Part shown: in pieces, positions 16,587-26,162 of the stretch
How the letters are laid out: every line of letters begins with the position of its first letter
Numbering within the stretch: the stretch's first letter is position 1
The notes under the pieces: generated by a model
Database searches by the model: none
What the model saw: the letters and a program-made list of their open reading frames with translations, nothing else
Told to the model about the DNA's origin: nothing
Made by a program: the position numbers and the translations under genes
Assembly (NCBI GenBank): GCA_003014445.1
Contig: PYGH01000006.1
Coordinates: 43,499 to 107,498, forward strand
Source: Fusobacterium naviforme
Lineage (GTDB): Bacteria > Bacillota > Clostridia > Lachnospirales > Lachnospiraceae
Length of the DNA: 64,000 nucleotides
Reading direction: 5' to 3'

Positions 16587-17570
16587 TTAGAATTGAGATA
16601 CACTGTCAACCGGAAACGCCCTGTTCAGTATCTCTGTGAGCGCACTCCGGCTTTCTGCCGTATTGACCTCATTTCGTATTCTGGCGGCCCCCGGTATTCC
16701 ATGCAGATAGGAGGCAATGTGACTGCGCATCTTGAGTATGCCCATGTGCTCTCCATCCTGCGCAATCTGCATCTCCATGTGCCTCAATATCATATGCTTC
16801 TTCTCCGCTTCACCCGGACGCGGCGGCACGACGCCATACTCCAGAAAGCTCCGTACCTCTGAGAAAAGCCACGGATTCCCTTCCGCACCCCGTGCGATCA
16901 TAATCCCATCGCAGCCGGTCTCCTCAAACATCTTCGCAGCCTCCTCCGCGGAATCAATATCCCCGTTTCCAATCACCGGAATAGAGACTGCCTCTTTTAC
17001 CGCGCGGATCACGCTCCGGTCCGCCCGGCCCATATAATACTCCTCCCGCGTCCGTCCGTGCACCGCGATTGCCGCGGCTCCCGCCTGCTCCAGACGCTTC
17101 GCGAGCTCCGGTGCATTTCTGTTCGCCCGGTCAAAACCCGCCCGTATCTTCACAGTCACAGGCTTGCCTGCGCGTCGCACCATAGCCGCGATGATCTCCG
17201 CCGCGAGCTTCGGCTCTGTCATAAGTCTTGCGCCCTCGCCGTTATTCACCACCTTCGGCACCGGACAGCCCATGTTGAAGTCAATGATATCCCACGGTCC
17301 CTCGGAGAACTGCTCTGCCACCTCCGCACAGATCTCCGGATCCGAGCCAAAGAGCTGCACCGCAAGCGGACGGTCGCTCTCCACAGTGCGAAGCAGCGCT
17401 GCGGTTCCCCGGTTTTTGTAGTGAACTGCCTTGGCACTGACCATCTCTGTCACAGCGAGCTCACAGCCCTGCTCTCTGCAAAGAGTGCGAAAGGGCAGAT
17501 CCGACACCCCTGCCATCGGAGCAAGTATGATCCCATGCTTTAATTCGATATTTCCTATTCTCACTGTCAC
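16587..17570 (-). CDS. dusB: tRNA-dihydrouridine synthase B
   Basis: 327 residues. An FMN enzyme reducing uridine to dihydrouridine in the tRNA D-loop with NADPH. TIM-barrel marks include APMAGVSDLPFRTLCREQG, the substrate-binding MGCPVPKVVNNGEGARLM with the catalytic cysteine, VKIRAGFD, AIAVHGRTREEYYMG, PVIGNGDI and IARGAEGNPWLF. Length is normal. It starts in a 4-bp overlap with the small upstream gene and is separated from greA by 130 bp without visible gene. Confidence 0.94.
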   Translation of the reverse strand: MTVRIGNIELKHGIILAPMAGVSDLPFRTLCREQGCELAVTEMVSAKAVHYKNRGTAALLRTVESDRPLAVQLFGSDPEICAEVAEQFSEGPWDIIDFNMGCPVPKVVNNGEGARLMTEPKLAAEIIAAMVRRAGKPVTVKIRAGFDRANRNAPELAKRLEQAGAAAIAVHGRTREEYYMGRADRSVIRAVKEAVSIPVIGNGDIDSAEEAAKMFEETGCDGIMIARGAEGNPWLFSEVRSFLEYGVVPPRPGEAEKKHMILRHMEMQIAQDGEHMGILKMRSHIASYLHGIPGAARIRNEVNTAESRSALTEILNRAFPVDSVSQF

Positions 17571-17926
17571 TCCGGACTCTCCCCCAGAAACACAACGCGG
17601 TAATAGAGCTCCAGTTCCTCCAGAAGCTCCTGATGCTCAAAACGTGCCCGGGAAATCTTCATCCCGCTCGCAATATCATCGAAGAGATAATCTCCCTCCT
17701 CTGCCCGCACCTTAAAATGCAGGCTTCCATCCGGCTCAAATTCCAGTGTGAGTATCCCTCCCGCCTCCTCTGTAATTGTGACGCAGAGTATCTGGAGTTC
17801 CCGGCGTATCTGCTCCGGCAGGCTTGTAAATTCCGGATTCAGATAATACTTCCGGTGATAGGAATTTGCTCCGCAGAGCACCAGACTCTCCTCTCCATTG
17901 CTGCTACGTTCCCTCTCTTCTCTCAT
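17567..17926 (-). CDS. DUF6145-like small protein
   Basis: About 119 residues, opening MREERERSSNG and then ESLVLCGANSYHRKYYLNPEF, LPEQIRRELQILCVTITEEA and GILTLEFEPDGSLHFKV. A gene like this is regularly seen before dusB in Lachnospiraceae and is annotated DUF6145; function unknown. The ATG at 17924-17926 follows GAGAGAGG. It overlaps dusB by 4 bp, so it is probably cotranslated. Confidence 0.6.
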   Translation of the reverse strand: MREERERSSNGEESLVLCGANSYHRKYYLNPEFTSLPEQIRRELQILCVTITEEAGGILTLEFEPDGSLHFKVRAEEGDYLFDDIASGMKISRARFEHQELLEELELYYRVVFLGESPE

Positions 17927-18119
17927 CCTCTCTCTTCCTCTTATCTGAGTGAGCGGAGCATCTCCCGCCCTGTAAACTTCGCCGGTGCATTCTTTTTCCG
18001 GCTCCGCACCTGAGACAAAATGTCCAGACGCGGCCACAGTGCTCCTGTGCGTGTCTGGACATATCATCATGCACCACAATGGACATATCCCACTGTATTC
18101 CGACCGGCGGAGAATACTC

Positions 18120-19094
18120 TCATCGGGTCAGCTTCTTAGTCAGCGCCATCTGGTAATCCGGAATATCCTTCTCCATTCCCAGTGCCTCATCAATATCGAA
18201 GTCGCAGAACTCCCCGTTCTTGTATGCCACAAGCCGGTTGGACTTTCCCTCCATCAGAAGATCCACGGCCTTGGCCCCCATAATGGACGCATAGAAACGA
18301 TCCTTGCAGGAGGGCGAGCCGCCGCGCTGCATGTAGCCGAGTATCGTCGCACGGGTCTCAATTCCGGTTGCCGCCTCGATGCGCTTTGCCATAGAAGTGG
18401 AGTGACCGATGCCCTCCGCATTTACAATGATGAAATGCTTCTTGCCGCGCTTTCGGCTCTCGATAATGCTGTTGATGACCTCCTGCTCATTTCCATCGTA
18501 GCGCTCCGGCACGAGTATCGCGTCCGAACCCGTTGCGATTCCGCTCCAAAGGGCAATATAGCCCGCGTGTCGCCCCATGACCTCAATGATGGAGCAGCGC
18601 TCATGAGAGGTGGAGGTATCGCGCACCTTATCGATCGCGTCAATCGCTGTATTTACTGCCGTATCAAAGCCTATCGTGTAATCCGTGCAGGCAATGTCAA
18701 GATCTATGGTTCCCGGCACGCCTATCGTATTGATGCCGAATTCTGCGAGCTTTCCGGCTCCCCGGAAGGAACCGTCACCGCCAATTACAACAACGCCGTC
18801 AATCCCCTGTTTTCTGCAGATCTCGGCCGCCTTTTTCTGCCCCTCCTCGGTTGTCATCTCCTGGCAGCGCGCGGTATAGAGCATAGTACCTCCGCGGTTG
18901 ATGATATCTGCCACACTGGTGGCATCCATATCCCGGAACTCCTCCTCAAGGAGCCCTGTATACCCCCTCATGATGCCCTTGACTCTCAGGCCGTAGCTCA
19001 GCGCCGTCCTCGTCACGGCGCGTATCGCCGCATTCATACCGGGCGCATCGCCGCCGCTCGTGAGCACACCTATTGTCTTGATTGTCTTTGCCAT
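18120..19094 (-). CDS. pfkA: ATP-dependent 6-phosphofructokinase
   Basis: 324 residues. It phosphorylates fructose 6-phosphate to the 1,6-bisphosphate, the committed step of glycolysis. Marks: GVLTSGGDAPGMNAAIRAV (ATP loop), IGGDGSFRGA, the catalytic loop PGTIDLDIACTDYTIG with the acidic Asp, EVMGRHAGYIAL and PSCKDR. The GGDGS motif with Gly at the ATP-selective position fits ATP rather than pyrophosphate use. Normal length. It follows dnaE by 69 bp in the same direction, a dnaE-pfkA arrangement widespread in Firmicutes. Confidence 0.96.
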   Translation of the reverse strand: MAKTIKTIGVLTSGGDAPGMNAAIRAVTRTALSYGLRVKGIMRGYTGLLEEEFRDMDATSVADIINRGGTMLYTARCQEMTTEEGQKKAAEICRKQGIDGVVVIGGDGSFRGAGKLAEFGINTIGVPGTIDLDIACTDYTIGFDTAVNTAIDAIDKVRDTSTSHERCSIIEVMGRHAGYIALWSGIATGSDAILVPERYDGNEQEVINSIIESRKRGKKHFIIVNAEGIGHSTSMAKRIEAATGIETRATILGYMQRGGSPSCKDRFYASIMGAKAVDLLMEGKSNRLVAYKNGEFCDFDIDEALGMEKDIPDYQMALTKKLTR

Positions 19095-19163
19095 AAGGGA
19101 ACCTCCTTGAAGTCCTCTGTTTTTCCTCTCTTAAATCCCTATCATTGTAGGACTTTTCCACAG

Positions 19164-22100
19164 CTATTTCAATGCCCTTGTTACGGTTTTCACATTCTCT
19201 GCTCCCAATCGGGCTCCCAGCCGCTGAAGCAATGCTTCGTCCGTGCTGACCTTCCAGTTCTCTCCGAGGGTACGCATCTGCTTCTCTTCGCGAAGATAAA
19301 TCTTCACCTCCGCATCCCCCTCACTGTTTCCAAGATCCATCATCAGCCGGGCGATATCCTTATCGTAGGCGCTGCGATTCTCATACTGAATCCAGAGCGT
19401 GGTCTCCCGCCGCTCAAAGAGATACATTCTCTCACAGATCAGCTTTCCGGCGATATCCTCGTCCCCGATCGTGACACGTCCCTGCAGAAATACTTTCCCC
19501 TCCGGAATCAGAAGTGACTTGTATTTCTCGTAATCCCGCGGGAAGAGCAGTACCTCCACAGAACCCACCATATCCTCAACCGTCACAAATGCCATGGTCT
19601 GATTGTTTTTTGTGGTCTTCAGGCTCTTGTCTGCGATCAGTCCGCCGATCGTGACACGCGCACCGTCCCGCACTCTGGCACAGCCATTCTCCTGATCCAC
19701 AGTAAAATCTGTGGTCTTTGCCGTCACGGTACTCTCCCAGAGCTCCAGACAAGACTCCAGCGGATGTCCGCTCAGATAAATACCGAGTGTCTCCTTTTCA
19801 AAGCGCAGCAACTCCTCCTTATCAAATTCTTCTGTCTCCGGAAAGGAAATGCGAAAACTGTCCTTGTCCTCCTCACTCGCAAAATCGAAGAGTGTCAGCT
19901 GCCCCGTCACGCTGTCCTTTTTTTTGCTCTTTCGCTCCAGAAGCTCCGGCACGATGAGAAGCTTCTGTTTTCTGTTCCCGGGCATACTGTCCAGTGCACC
20001 GGACTTCACAAAGCTCTCCAGTGTTCTTCGGTTTACTTCCTTATTGCTCAGCCGGTCCACAAAATCCTCCAGTGAGCGGAAAATTCCGCCGGACTCCCGC
20101 TCTCTGATGATCTCATCCGACACAGCAGCTCCGACGCTCCGGATGGCCGACAGGCCAAAACGTATTCCTTCTCCGGAGACGGAAAACCCGCTTTCTCCCT
20201 CATTGACATCCGGCGGAAGAATTGCTATGCCCATCTGGCGGCAACTCAGTATGTACTCCGCGACCTTTCCGGAATTGTCCAGCACGCTCGTCATAAGCGC
20301 CGCCATAAACTCTTTCGGATAATAGTACTTAAGCCAGGCAGTCTGGAAGGAGACATAGGCATAGCAGGCCGCATGTGACTTATTGAAGGCGTACTTCGCA
20401 AAGTCAATCATTTCATCAAAGATATGATTCGCAGTTTCCTCCGGAATCCCATTTGCGACACAGCCCTTCACCTGCTCCTCCGGATTGCCGTAGACAAAAT
20501 TCTGTCTCTCCTTCTGCATGACTGCTTCTTTTTTCTTCGACATGGCGCGACGCACCAGATCGCTCCGCCCCCAGGTATAGCCCGCTAAATCCCGGACAAT
20601 CTGCATCACCTGCTCCTGATAGACAATGCAGCCATAGGTCGGTTTCAGTATCGGCTCGAGCTGCGGGCACTCATAGCGTATCGCCGACTGGTCATTCTTC
20701 CCCTTCAGATAGCGGGGAATAAAATCCATGGGGCCCGGGCGATACAGCGAGATACCTGCGATAATATCCTCCAGCGTCGCAGGCTTCAGTTCCTTCATGA
20801 AGCTCTTCATGCCGGAGCTTTCCAGCTGGAACACGCCCTCCGTGCTTCCCGTTCCTATCATCTCCATGACTCTGGGGTCATTGAAATCAATCTTCAGCAT
20901 ATCTATGGGATGCCCGGCCTTCTTCTCTGCGGCCTTTGCAGCGTTCTGAATGACAGTGAGTGTTCTGAGCCCCAGAAAGTCCATCTTGAGCAGACCCAGC
21001 TCCTCAAGTGTCGTCATCGTGAACTGTGTCGTCAGGGAGCCGTCCGCGGCTCTGGAGAGCGGTACATACTCGTTTGCGCTCTCCTTTGAGATTACAACGC
21101 CGGCCGCGTGCATCGAGGCATGACGCGGCAGCCCCTCCAGTCTGCGCGAGAGATCTATGAGCCGTTTCACCTCCGGATCTGTGTCATAAGCAGCTCTGAG
21201 CTCTCTGGAAACCTTCAGCGCCTTATCAAGCGTCATGCCAAGCTCCATGGGAATCATCTTTGCAATCGCGTCACAGCGCGCATAGGGCAGATCCAGAACG
21301 CGCCCCACATCGCGCACGACTCCCTTCGCTGCCAAAGTACCGAAGGTGATGATCTGCACCACGCGATCCGCGCCGTACTTTCGTCCGACGTAGTCTATGA
21401 CCTCCTGTCTCCGCTCATATGCGAAATCCACGTCAATATCCGGCATCGAGACGCGCTCCGGATTCAGAAAGCGCTCAAAGATCAGCTGATAGCGGATGGG
21501 CTCGATATCCGTAATTCCGAGACAATAGGAAACCACGGAACCCGCCGCGGAGCCTCTGCCCGGTCCCACGGCGATGCCATGGGATTTCGCATAATTGATA
21601 TAATCCCAGACGATCAGGAAGTAATCCACATATCCCATGCGGTGAATAACCTGAAGCTCCTCCTGCATTCGCTCACGGACGGAGGGCTCCGCCTCCGGGT
21701 AGCGCTCTTTAAATCCTTTCTCGCAGAGAGCCTTCAGGTAGTCCCAGGCGTCCTGATATCCCTCCGGAACCTCATAGGCCGGAAGCTTCAACTCATGAAA
21801 ACGTATATTTACCTCGCAGCGCTCTGCGATTTTCTGCGTATTATCCAGTGCCTCCGGCGCATAGGGAAAGAGCGCGCGCATCTCCTCCTCAGATTTCAGA
21901 TAATACTGCCCGCCCTCGTAGCGCATGCGGTCAGTGTCCGTCACCTTTTTCCCGGTCTGAAGGCAGAGCAGCAGATCATGCGGCTCCGCATCCTCTGCAT
22001 AGGTATAGTGGGAATCATTGCTTGCAATAAGTTCTATGCCGGTCTCTCCTGAGAGCTTCAGAAGCTGCTGATTTACAAGCTTCTGCTGCATAATACCGTG

Positions 22101-22631
22101 ATCCTGAAGCTCCAGAAAGAAATTCCCTCTGCCAAAGATCTCCTGATAGTGCAGCGCTGCCTGCTTTGCCTCTTCATACTGATTCCGCGCGAGATTCCGC
22201 GCAACCTCTCCCGCGAGGCAGGCACTGCAGGCAATGATGCCCTCGTGGTACTCCTCCAGCGTCGCATAGTCCACCCGCGGCTTGTAATAAAAGCCATCCA
22301 CAAAGCCCTGGGACACAATCTTTGTGAGATTCGCATAGCCGGTATCATTTTCCGCAAGCAGAATCAGATGATAGTAGCGATCCTCTCCCCTGACAGTTTC
22401 TCTGTCAAAGCGGGAGCCCGGCGTCACATAGACCTCGCAGCCCAGAATCGGGCGGATTCCCGCTTCCTTTGCCGCCTTATAGAAATCTATTACGCCGTAC
22501 ATTGCCCCGTGATCCGTAATTGCGAGCGAATCCATTCCGAGCTCCTTTGCCCGGGCGACAATCTCCCTGATCTTGCTGGAGCCATCCAGCAGAGAATATT
22601 CTGTATGTACATGAAGGTGTGTAAATGCCAC
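19164..22631 (-). CDS. dnaE: DNA polymerase III subunit alpha (DnaE)
   Basis: 1155 residues. Replicative polymerase subunit. The PHP domain starts at once (HLHVHTEYSLLDG, then AITDHGAMYG), the polymerase core carries PDIDVDFAYERR with the catalytic aspartates and GPGRGSAAGSVVSYCL, followed by a helix-hairpin-helix part and an OB fold (VTIGGLIADKSLKTT). I place the start at GTG 22629-22631 because AAGGAGG stands 6 bases upstream and the family begins exactly there; a longer in-frame extension upstream has no family similarity. It is the first gene of dnaE-pfkA. Confidence 0.95.
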   Translation of the reverse strand: MAFTHLHVHTEYSLLDGSSKIREIVARAKELGMDSLAITDHGAMYGVIDFYKAAKEAGIRPILGCEVYVTPGSRFDRETVRGEDRYYHLILLAENDTGYANLTKIVSQGFVDGFYYKPRVDYATLEEYHEGIIACSACLAGEVARNLARNQYEEAKQAALHYQEIFGRGNFFLELQDHGIMQQKLVNQQLLKLSGETGIELIASNDSHYTYAEDAEPHDLLLCLQTGKKVTDTDRMRYEGGQYYLKSEEEMRALFPYAPEALDNTQKIAERCEVNIRFHELKLPAYEVPEGYQDAWDYLKALCEKGFKERYPEAEPSVRERMQEELQVIHRMGYVDYFLIVWDYINYAKSHGIAVGPGRGSAAGSVVSYCLGITDIEPIRYQLIFERFLNPERVSMPDIDVDFAYERRQEVIDYVGRKYGADRVVQIITFGTLAAKGVVRDVGRVLDLPYARCDAIAKMIPMELGMTLDKALKVSRELRAAYDTDPEVKRLIDLSRRLEGLPRHASMHAAGVVISKESANEYVPLSRAADGSLTTQFTMTTLEELGLLKMDFLGLRTLTVIQNAAKAAEKKAGHPIDMLKIDFNDPRVMEMIGTGSTEGVFQLESSGMKSFMKELKPATLEDIIAGISLYRPGPMDFIPRYLKGKNDQSAIRYECPQLEPILKPTYGCIVYQEQVMQIVRDLAGYTWGRSDLVRRAMSKKKEAVMQKERQNFVYGNPEEQVKGCVANGIPEETANHIFDEMIDFAKYAFNKSHAACYAYVSFQTAWLKYYYPKEFMAALMTSVLDNSGKVAEYILSCRQMGIAILPPDVNEGESGFSVSGEGIRFGLSAIRSVGAAVSDEIIRERESGGIFRSLEDFVDRLSNKEVNRRTLESFVKSGALDSMPGNRKQKLLIVPELLERKSKKKDSVTGQLTLFDFASEEDKDSFRISFPETEEFDKEELLRFEKETLGIYLSGHPLESCLELWESTVTAKTTDFTVDQENGCARVRDGARVTIGGLIADKSLKTTKNNQTMAFVTVEDMVGSVEVLLFPRDYEKYKSLLIPEGKVFLQGRVTIGDEDIAGKLICERMYLFERRETTLWIQYENRSAYDKDIARLMMDLGNSEGDAEVKIYLREEKQMRTLGENWKVSTDEALLQRLGARLGAENVKTVTRALK

Positions 22632-22761
22632 TGCTTCCTCCTTCGCTTTTGAAATATCTGATAAGACCTTCTCTCTGTGAACGGGCCCGAAGGGCCATTG
22701 CCCTTCCACGAGCTGCGCATCCCTGCGGAGCAGTTCGTGACAGCCCCCGTCTGTCACGAAA

Positions 22762-22795
22762 GAACCGGGCAGGCCTTCGCCCACCCGGTTCCCAT
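22762..22795 (-). terminator. Terminator after the Crh-like gene
   Basis: GAACCGGG (22762-22769) pairs with CCCGGTTC (22784-22791); on the minus strand TTTC follows. It lies between the HPr-like stop and the dnaE start. Confidence 0.65.
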
Positions 22796-22819
22796 TATAG
22801 CATCAGTTCGTTCTCTGCG

Positions 22820-23071
22820 TCACTGGCAGAGATATTTTTCAATACCCTCGATCGCCTGTTCCTCGTCACGGCCATCTGCAGTAACTACAATTTTGAGTCC
22901 GCTGCTCAGCCCCAGAGTCATCATTCCCATAATGCTCTTTGCATTGACCCGCTTGGAATCATCGTCAACATAGATGCTGCTCTCATACTGACTGGCAACC
23001 TGCACCAGCATCGCAATCGGCATCGCATCTGTTTTGTCATTGACTTTTACTACCATAGATTTCTTGATCAT
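22820..23071 (-). CDS. HPr-like protein lacking the PTS histidine (Crh-like)
   Basis: 83 residues with the HPr fold: a first strand KKSMVVKVN, the loop that normally holds LHARPA with His15, and the regulatory serine segment NAKSIMGMMTLGL, ending in AIEGIEKYL. The His15 site is replaced (DKTDAMPIAM), while the Ser46 phosphorylation site is kept. Bacillus Crh shows the same pattern (Gln15, Ser46) and is a regulatory partner of CcpA, not a PTS carrier. The position right after whiA is also that of crh in Bacillus. Start at 23069-23071 after GAGGAAAG, overlapping whiA by 35 bp. Substrate of the HprK encoded 2 kb away is the natural inference. Confidence 0.82.
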   Translation of the reverse strand: MIKKSMVVKVNDKTDAMPIAMLVQVASQYESSIYVDDDSKRVNAKSIMGMMTLGLSSGLKIVVTADGRDEEQAIEGIEKYLCQ

Positions 23072-24062
23072 GCTTTCCTCCCTGAGACAATGCGTCTGTA
23101 TGCTCTGCTTCGACGCCTGCATCTGTTTTTCCCCGGAGCTGCTCTGCATACTCCGATAGTTTCCTGAGTCTGTGATTCACGCCGCTCTTTCCAACCGCGG
23201 GATTCAAATACTGTCCGAGCTCCTTCAGCGGAACCTCCGGATAGCGCAGCCGAACCTCTGCCATCTCAGCGAGATTCTTCGGCAGAAGCTCAAGCCCCTC
23301 TGTATCCCGGATATACTCAATATCACTGAGCTGCTTGACTGCGGCGCTGACGGTTTTCGAGATATTTGCAGTCTCACAGTTCACCCTGCGGTTCACACTG
23401 TTCCGCATTCCCTTCATGATCCGGATATTCTCAAGCTCCATGAGCGCAGCCGGAGCCTCCATGATCCCCAGAAGCTCCACAATCTGGTCACTGCCCTTAA
23501 AATATACAATCCAAGAATGCTTTCTTGGCACAATTCCGGCCGCCGCCTCAAAGGAGGCAAATACCTCCCTTAAAAACTCCGCCTGTCTCTGTCCCTGACA
23601 CACGAACTCCAGATGATAAAACTTCTCCGGATCTGAGATAGAACCGGCTGCAAGAAAAACTCCCCGCAGAAATGCTCTGCGCAGCCCGGACTCCTGCATC
23701 CACGCCCGCTCTGTCAGAACAAAGCCCTGACCCTCCGGCCCGTCTGCAAGCAGACAGCAACGCAGCAGCCCGGCAATCTCCGTCTCTCCGCACAGCGTCA
23801 CGCTGTAGGAATGACTTCCACCTCCGGCTGCTCTCTTGCTTACCGCTAAATCATCCTTGATTCTATATGTTTTTTTTAATAATGTAAAGTATTTTCTGGC
23901 TGTACCCGCGTGCTCCCCCGAGAGAGTGAGGCAGGGCAATCCATTGGAAACACCTCGCCGTCCCGCCAGAAATATCAGCGCAGAAAGCTCGGCGATACGT
24001 TGTTTGCGCGATTCCGGCATAACCCGGGACAATTCATCCTTCACCTGGGAAGAAAAAGACAT
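23037..24062 (-). CDS. whiA: DNA-binding protein WhiA
   Basis: 341 residues. An N-terminal LAGLIDADG-like domain (MSFSSQVKDELSRVMPES, AELSALIFLAG, RRAFLRGVFLAAGSI) and a C-terminal helix-turn-helix (LPKNLAEMAEVRLRYPEVPL, KELGQYLNPAVGKSGVNHRL). In Firmicutes WhiA is a nucleoid-associated protein affecting division and chromosome segregation. Normal length. It follows murB by 54 bp. The usual rapZ (yvcJ) gene between murB and whiA is absent. Confidence 0.92.
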   Translation of the reverse strand: MSFSSQVKDELSRVMPESRKQRIAELSALIFLAGRRGVSNGLPCLTLSGEHAGTARKYFTLLKKTYRIKDDLAVSKRAAGGGSHSYSVTLCGETEIAGLLRCCLLADGPEGQGFVLTERAWMQESGLRRAFLRGVFLAAGSISDPEKFYHLEFVCQGQRQAEFLREVFASFEAAAGIVPRKHSWIVYFKGSDQIVELLGIMEAPAALMELENIRIMKGMRNSVNRRVNCETANISKTVSAAVKQLSDIEYIRDTEGLELLPKNLAEMAEVRLRYPEVPLKELGQYLNPAVGKSGVNHRLRKLSEYAEQLRGKTDAGVEAEHTDALSQGGKHDQEIYGSKSQ

Positions 24063-24116
24063 TCTCTCTTCCTCCTGTCTTTTTGCACAGCAAAGCTGTG
24101 TTTTTACATTGAAATT

Positions 24117-24989
24117 TCAGAGAAATTCCCCCAGCATTCTGACCTCCGGATGCAGCTCCACACCGGAGTGCTCCAGCACCCGGCGCTTTACTTCGCAGAT
24201 CAGAGCCAGCACATCCGCAGCTGTTGCATCGCCTGTATTAATCAAAAAACCTGCGTGCTTCTCAGAAATCTGCGCTCCGCCGATGCGCAGCCCTCTGCAC
24301 CCAGCCTCATCGATCAGCTGTCCCGCAAAGTATCCCTCCGGCCGCTTAAAAGTAGAGCCCGCGCTCGGATATTCCAGTGGCTGCTTCTCCTTGCGTCGAC
24401 TGTTGAATTCCTGCATTCTGGCCGCAATATCCTCCGGCTTTCCCGACTTCAGACGATAACCCGCCTCCAGCACAATGCGTCCCAGCGCCGGTATATTGCT
24501 CGTCCGGTAGCCGAGCTCCAGCTCCTGTGCCGGAACCCGGCACAGCGAGCCATCCATCTCAAGCAATGTCACTTCCTCCAGAACATCCCGCATCTCTCCG
24601 CCGTATGCCCCCGCATTCATCACTGTCGTTCCGCCGACAGAGCCAGGAATGCCCGAGGCAAATTCCAGCCCGCTCAGTCCGTGCTCCAGCGCGGCATTTG
24701 CGACTGCGCCGAGCAGGGCTCCCGCCTGAGCACGGATGCACTCCCCTGACACGGTAATCTCTGAAAAGGCTCTGCCGAGACAGATGATGGTCCCGCGGAA
24801 TCCTCCGTCTCCCACCAGGAGATTGGAGCCGTGACCGATCACCGCATACGCCGTGCCGCTGCCCTCGCAGATAGAAATCAGCTCACGCAGCTCGTCAATA
24901 TTTTCCGGTTCTGCATAGGTATCCGCGGGCCCGCCGATATGAAAGCTCGTATGCAGACGCATCGGCTCATTTTTTCTGATGATACGCAT
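24117..24989 (-). CDS. murB: UDP-N-acetylenolpyruvoylglucosamine reductase
   Basis: 290 residues. An FAD enzyme making UDP-MurNAc for peptidoglycan. FAD-domain marks: HTSFHIGGPADTYAEPENID, IGHGSNLLVGDGGFRG, ASGIPGSVGGTTVMNAGAYG. The catalytic serine lies in PSAGSTFKRPEGYFAGQLID and the last glutamate in VELHPEVRMLG. Type II-like length. It lies between hprK (40 bp upstream) and whiA, all in one direction. Confidence 0.95.
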   Translation of the reverse strand: MRIIRKNEPMRLHTSFHIGGPADTYAEPENIDELRELISICEGSGTAYAVIGHGSNLLVGDGGFRGTIICLGRAFSEITVSGECIRAQAGALLGAVANAALEHGLSGLEFASGIPGSVGGTTVMNAGAYGGEMRDVLEEVTLLEMDGSLCRVPAQELELGYRTSNIPALGRIVLEAGYRLKSGKPEDIAARMQEFNSRRKEKQPLEYPSAGSTFKRPEGYFAGQLIDEAGCRGLRIGGAQISEKHAGFLINTGDATAADVLALICEVKRRVLEHSGVELHPEVRMLGEFL

Positions 24990-25028
24990 ATTCTACCTCA
25001 TCGTTCTCTTATTTTCTGATGCTGCGCG

Positions 25029-26162
25029 TCAACTCATCTGATCCATATCTGCGCTGTCGGTCTCAATTCGACTCAGATTCCGCTCAAACTCTCCGTAATG
25101 CTCTGGCAGATCTGTCGTATCAATGGTCTCGAGATGTCCGAGTATCTTCTCCTTCACCTGATGATTCAACTCCTCGCCGATGCGTCTTCGCTCTGCGATC
25201 AGCTCCTCCTCATGACGCTCACGCTCGTGCCGCTCCGCGCTCTTTATCATATTGTCAGTCACGCGCCGGTAGAGCTCCTTCGCCGCGTTATATCCCATCT
25301 TCTTCTGACGCCGATTCACTGCCGCAGTCTCACAGATGATGGCAAGATTTCTCCCCGGACGTATGGGAAGCGTGTTGCATACCACCTGTACACCCAGAAA
25401 CTCCGTGTACTGATCGTCCATGCCGAGGCGATCATAATCCCGGTTCTTGTCCCACTCCTCCAGCTTGATCACGAGATCGACGGTCTGAACATCCTTCACG
25501 CACTCGGCACCAAACAGGGCCTTCACATCGATGATCCCTATGCCGCGCAGCTCGATAAAGTGCTTTGTAATACTCGGCGCGCGCCCGATCAGCGAGACCT
25601 CGGAGATGCGCCGCAGCTCGACGACATCGTCCGCGACCAGTCTGTGCCCGCGCTTTATGAGCTCCAGAGCCGCCTCACTCTTGCCCACACCGGAATCCCC
25701 GAGGATCAGCACGCCTTCTCCATAGACATCCACCAGAACCCCGTGAATTGAGATGGTCGGCGCGAGTCTCGTCTTCAGCCAGCGTATCAGCTCTGAGGTG
25801 AGATCTGCCGTGGTCTGCGGCGTAACCATGCAGGGTATCCCGTACTCCCTGCATTTTTTCAGCAAAATCGGATCCGGCTGAAGATTCCGCGCAAAGATAA
25901 AGCCGGGAACCCGGAATCGGCAGATCTGATCGAATATCTTCTCCTTCGCCTCCGTGTCCATGAGACCGATATATTCCGCCTCCACATTCCCGATCACCTG
26001 AAGTCGCTCGTTGTCAAAGTGCGCAAAAAAACCCGTGAGCGGAAGTGCCGGACGATTCACGTCCGGGGTGGATATGATGATGCTGTCCGTATCGATCTCC
26101 GGTGTCAAATTCATAAAATGATTGTTCTTAATCAGCTTCGTGACTGTGATTCCCTGTAGCAT
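25029..26162 (-). CDS. hprK: HPr kinase/phosphorylase with long C-terminal tail
   Basis: 377 residues. It phosphorylates and dephosphorylates the regulatory serine of HPr, controlling carbon catabolite repression. The N-domain reads VTKLIKNNHFMNLTPEID; the Walker A motif is LGDSGVGKSEAALEL, followed by the signature IELRGIGIIDVKALFG. The usual family length is about 310-320. Here about 70 further residues follow, strongly charged (HERERHEEELIAERRRIGEE), probably a coiled coil. The ribosome binding site before the chosen ATG is weak. Its likely targets include the Crh-like protein in the same cluster. Confidence 0.92.
   Translation of the reverse strand: MLQGITVTKLIKNNHFMNLTPEIDTDSIIISTPDVNRPALPLTGFFAHFDNERLQVIGNVEAEYIGLMDTEAKEKIFDQICRFRVPGFIFARNLQPDPILLKKCREYGIPCMVTPQTTADLTSELIRWLKTRLAPTISIHGVLVDVYGEGVLILGDSGVGKSEAALELIKRGHRLVADDVVELRRISEVSLIGRAPSITKHFIELRGIGIIDVKALFGAECVKDVQTVDLVIKLEEWDKNRDYDRLGMDDQYTEFLGVQVVCNTLPIRPGRNLAIICETAAVNRRQKKMGYNAAKELYRRVTDNMIKSAERHERERHEEELIAERRRIGEELNHQVKEKILGHLETIDTTDLPEHYGEFERNLSRIETDSADMDQMS

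Noticed and set aside
17985..19517. Long plus-strand frame of about 500 codons opposite pfkA and dnaE
   Set aside because: It is the antisense shadow of pfkA and the end of dnaE; no family resemblance and no ribosome binding site.
22632..22784. Upstream extension of dnaE by 51 codons
   Set aside because: Not similar to any DnaE N-terminus; the GTG at 22631 has an ideal ribosome binding site and the PHP domain begins there.
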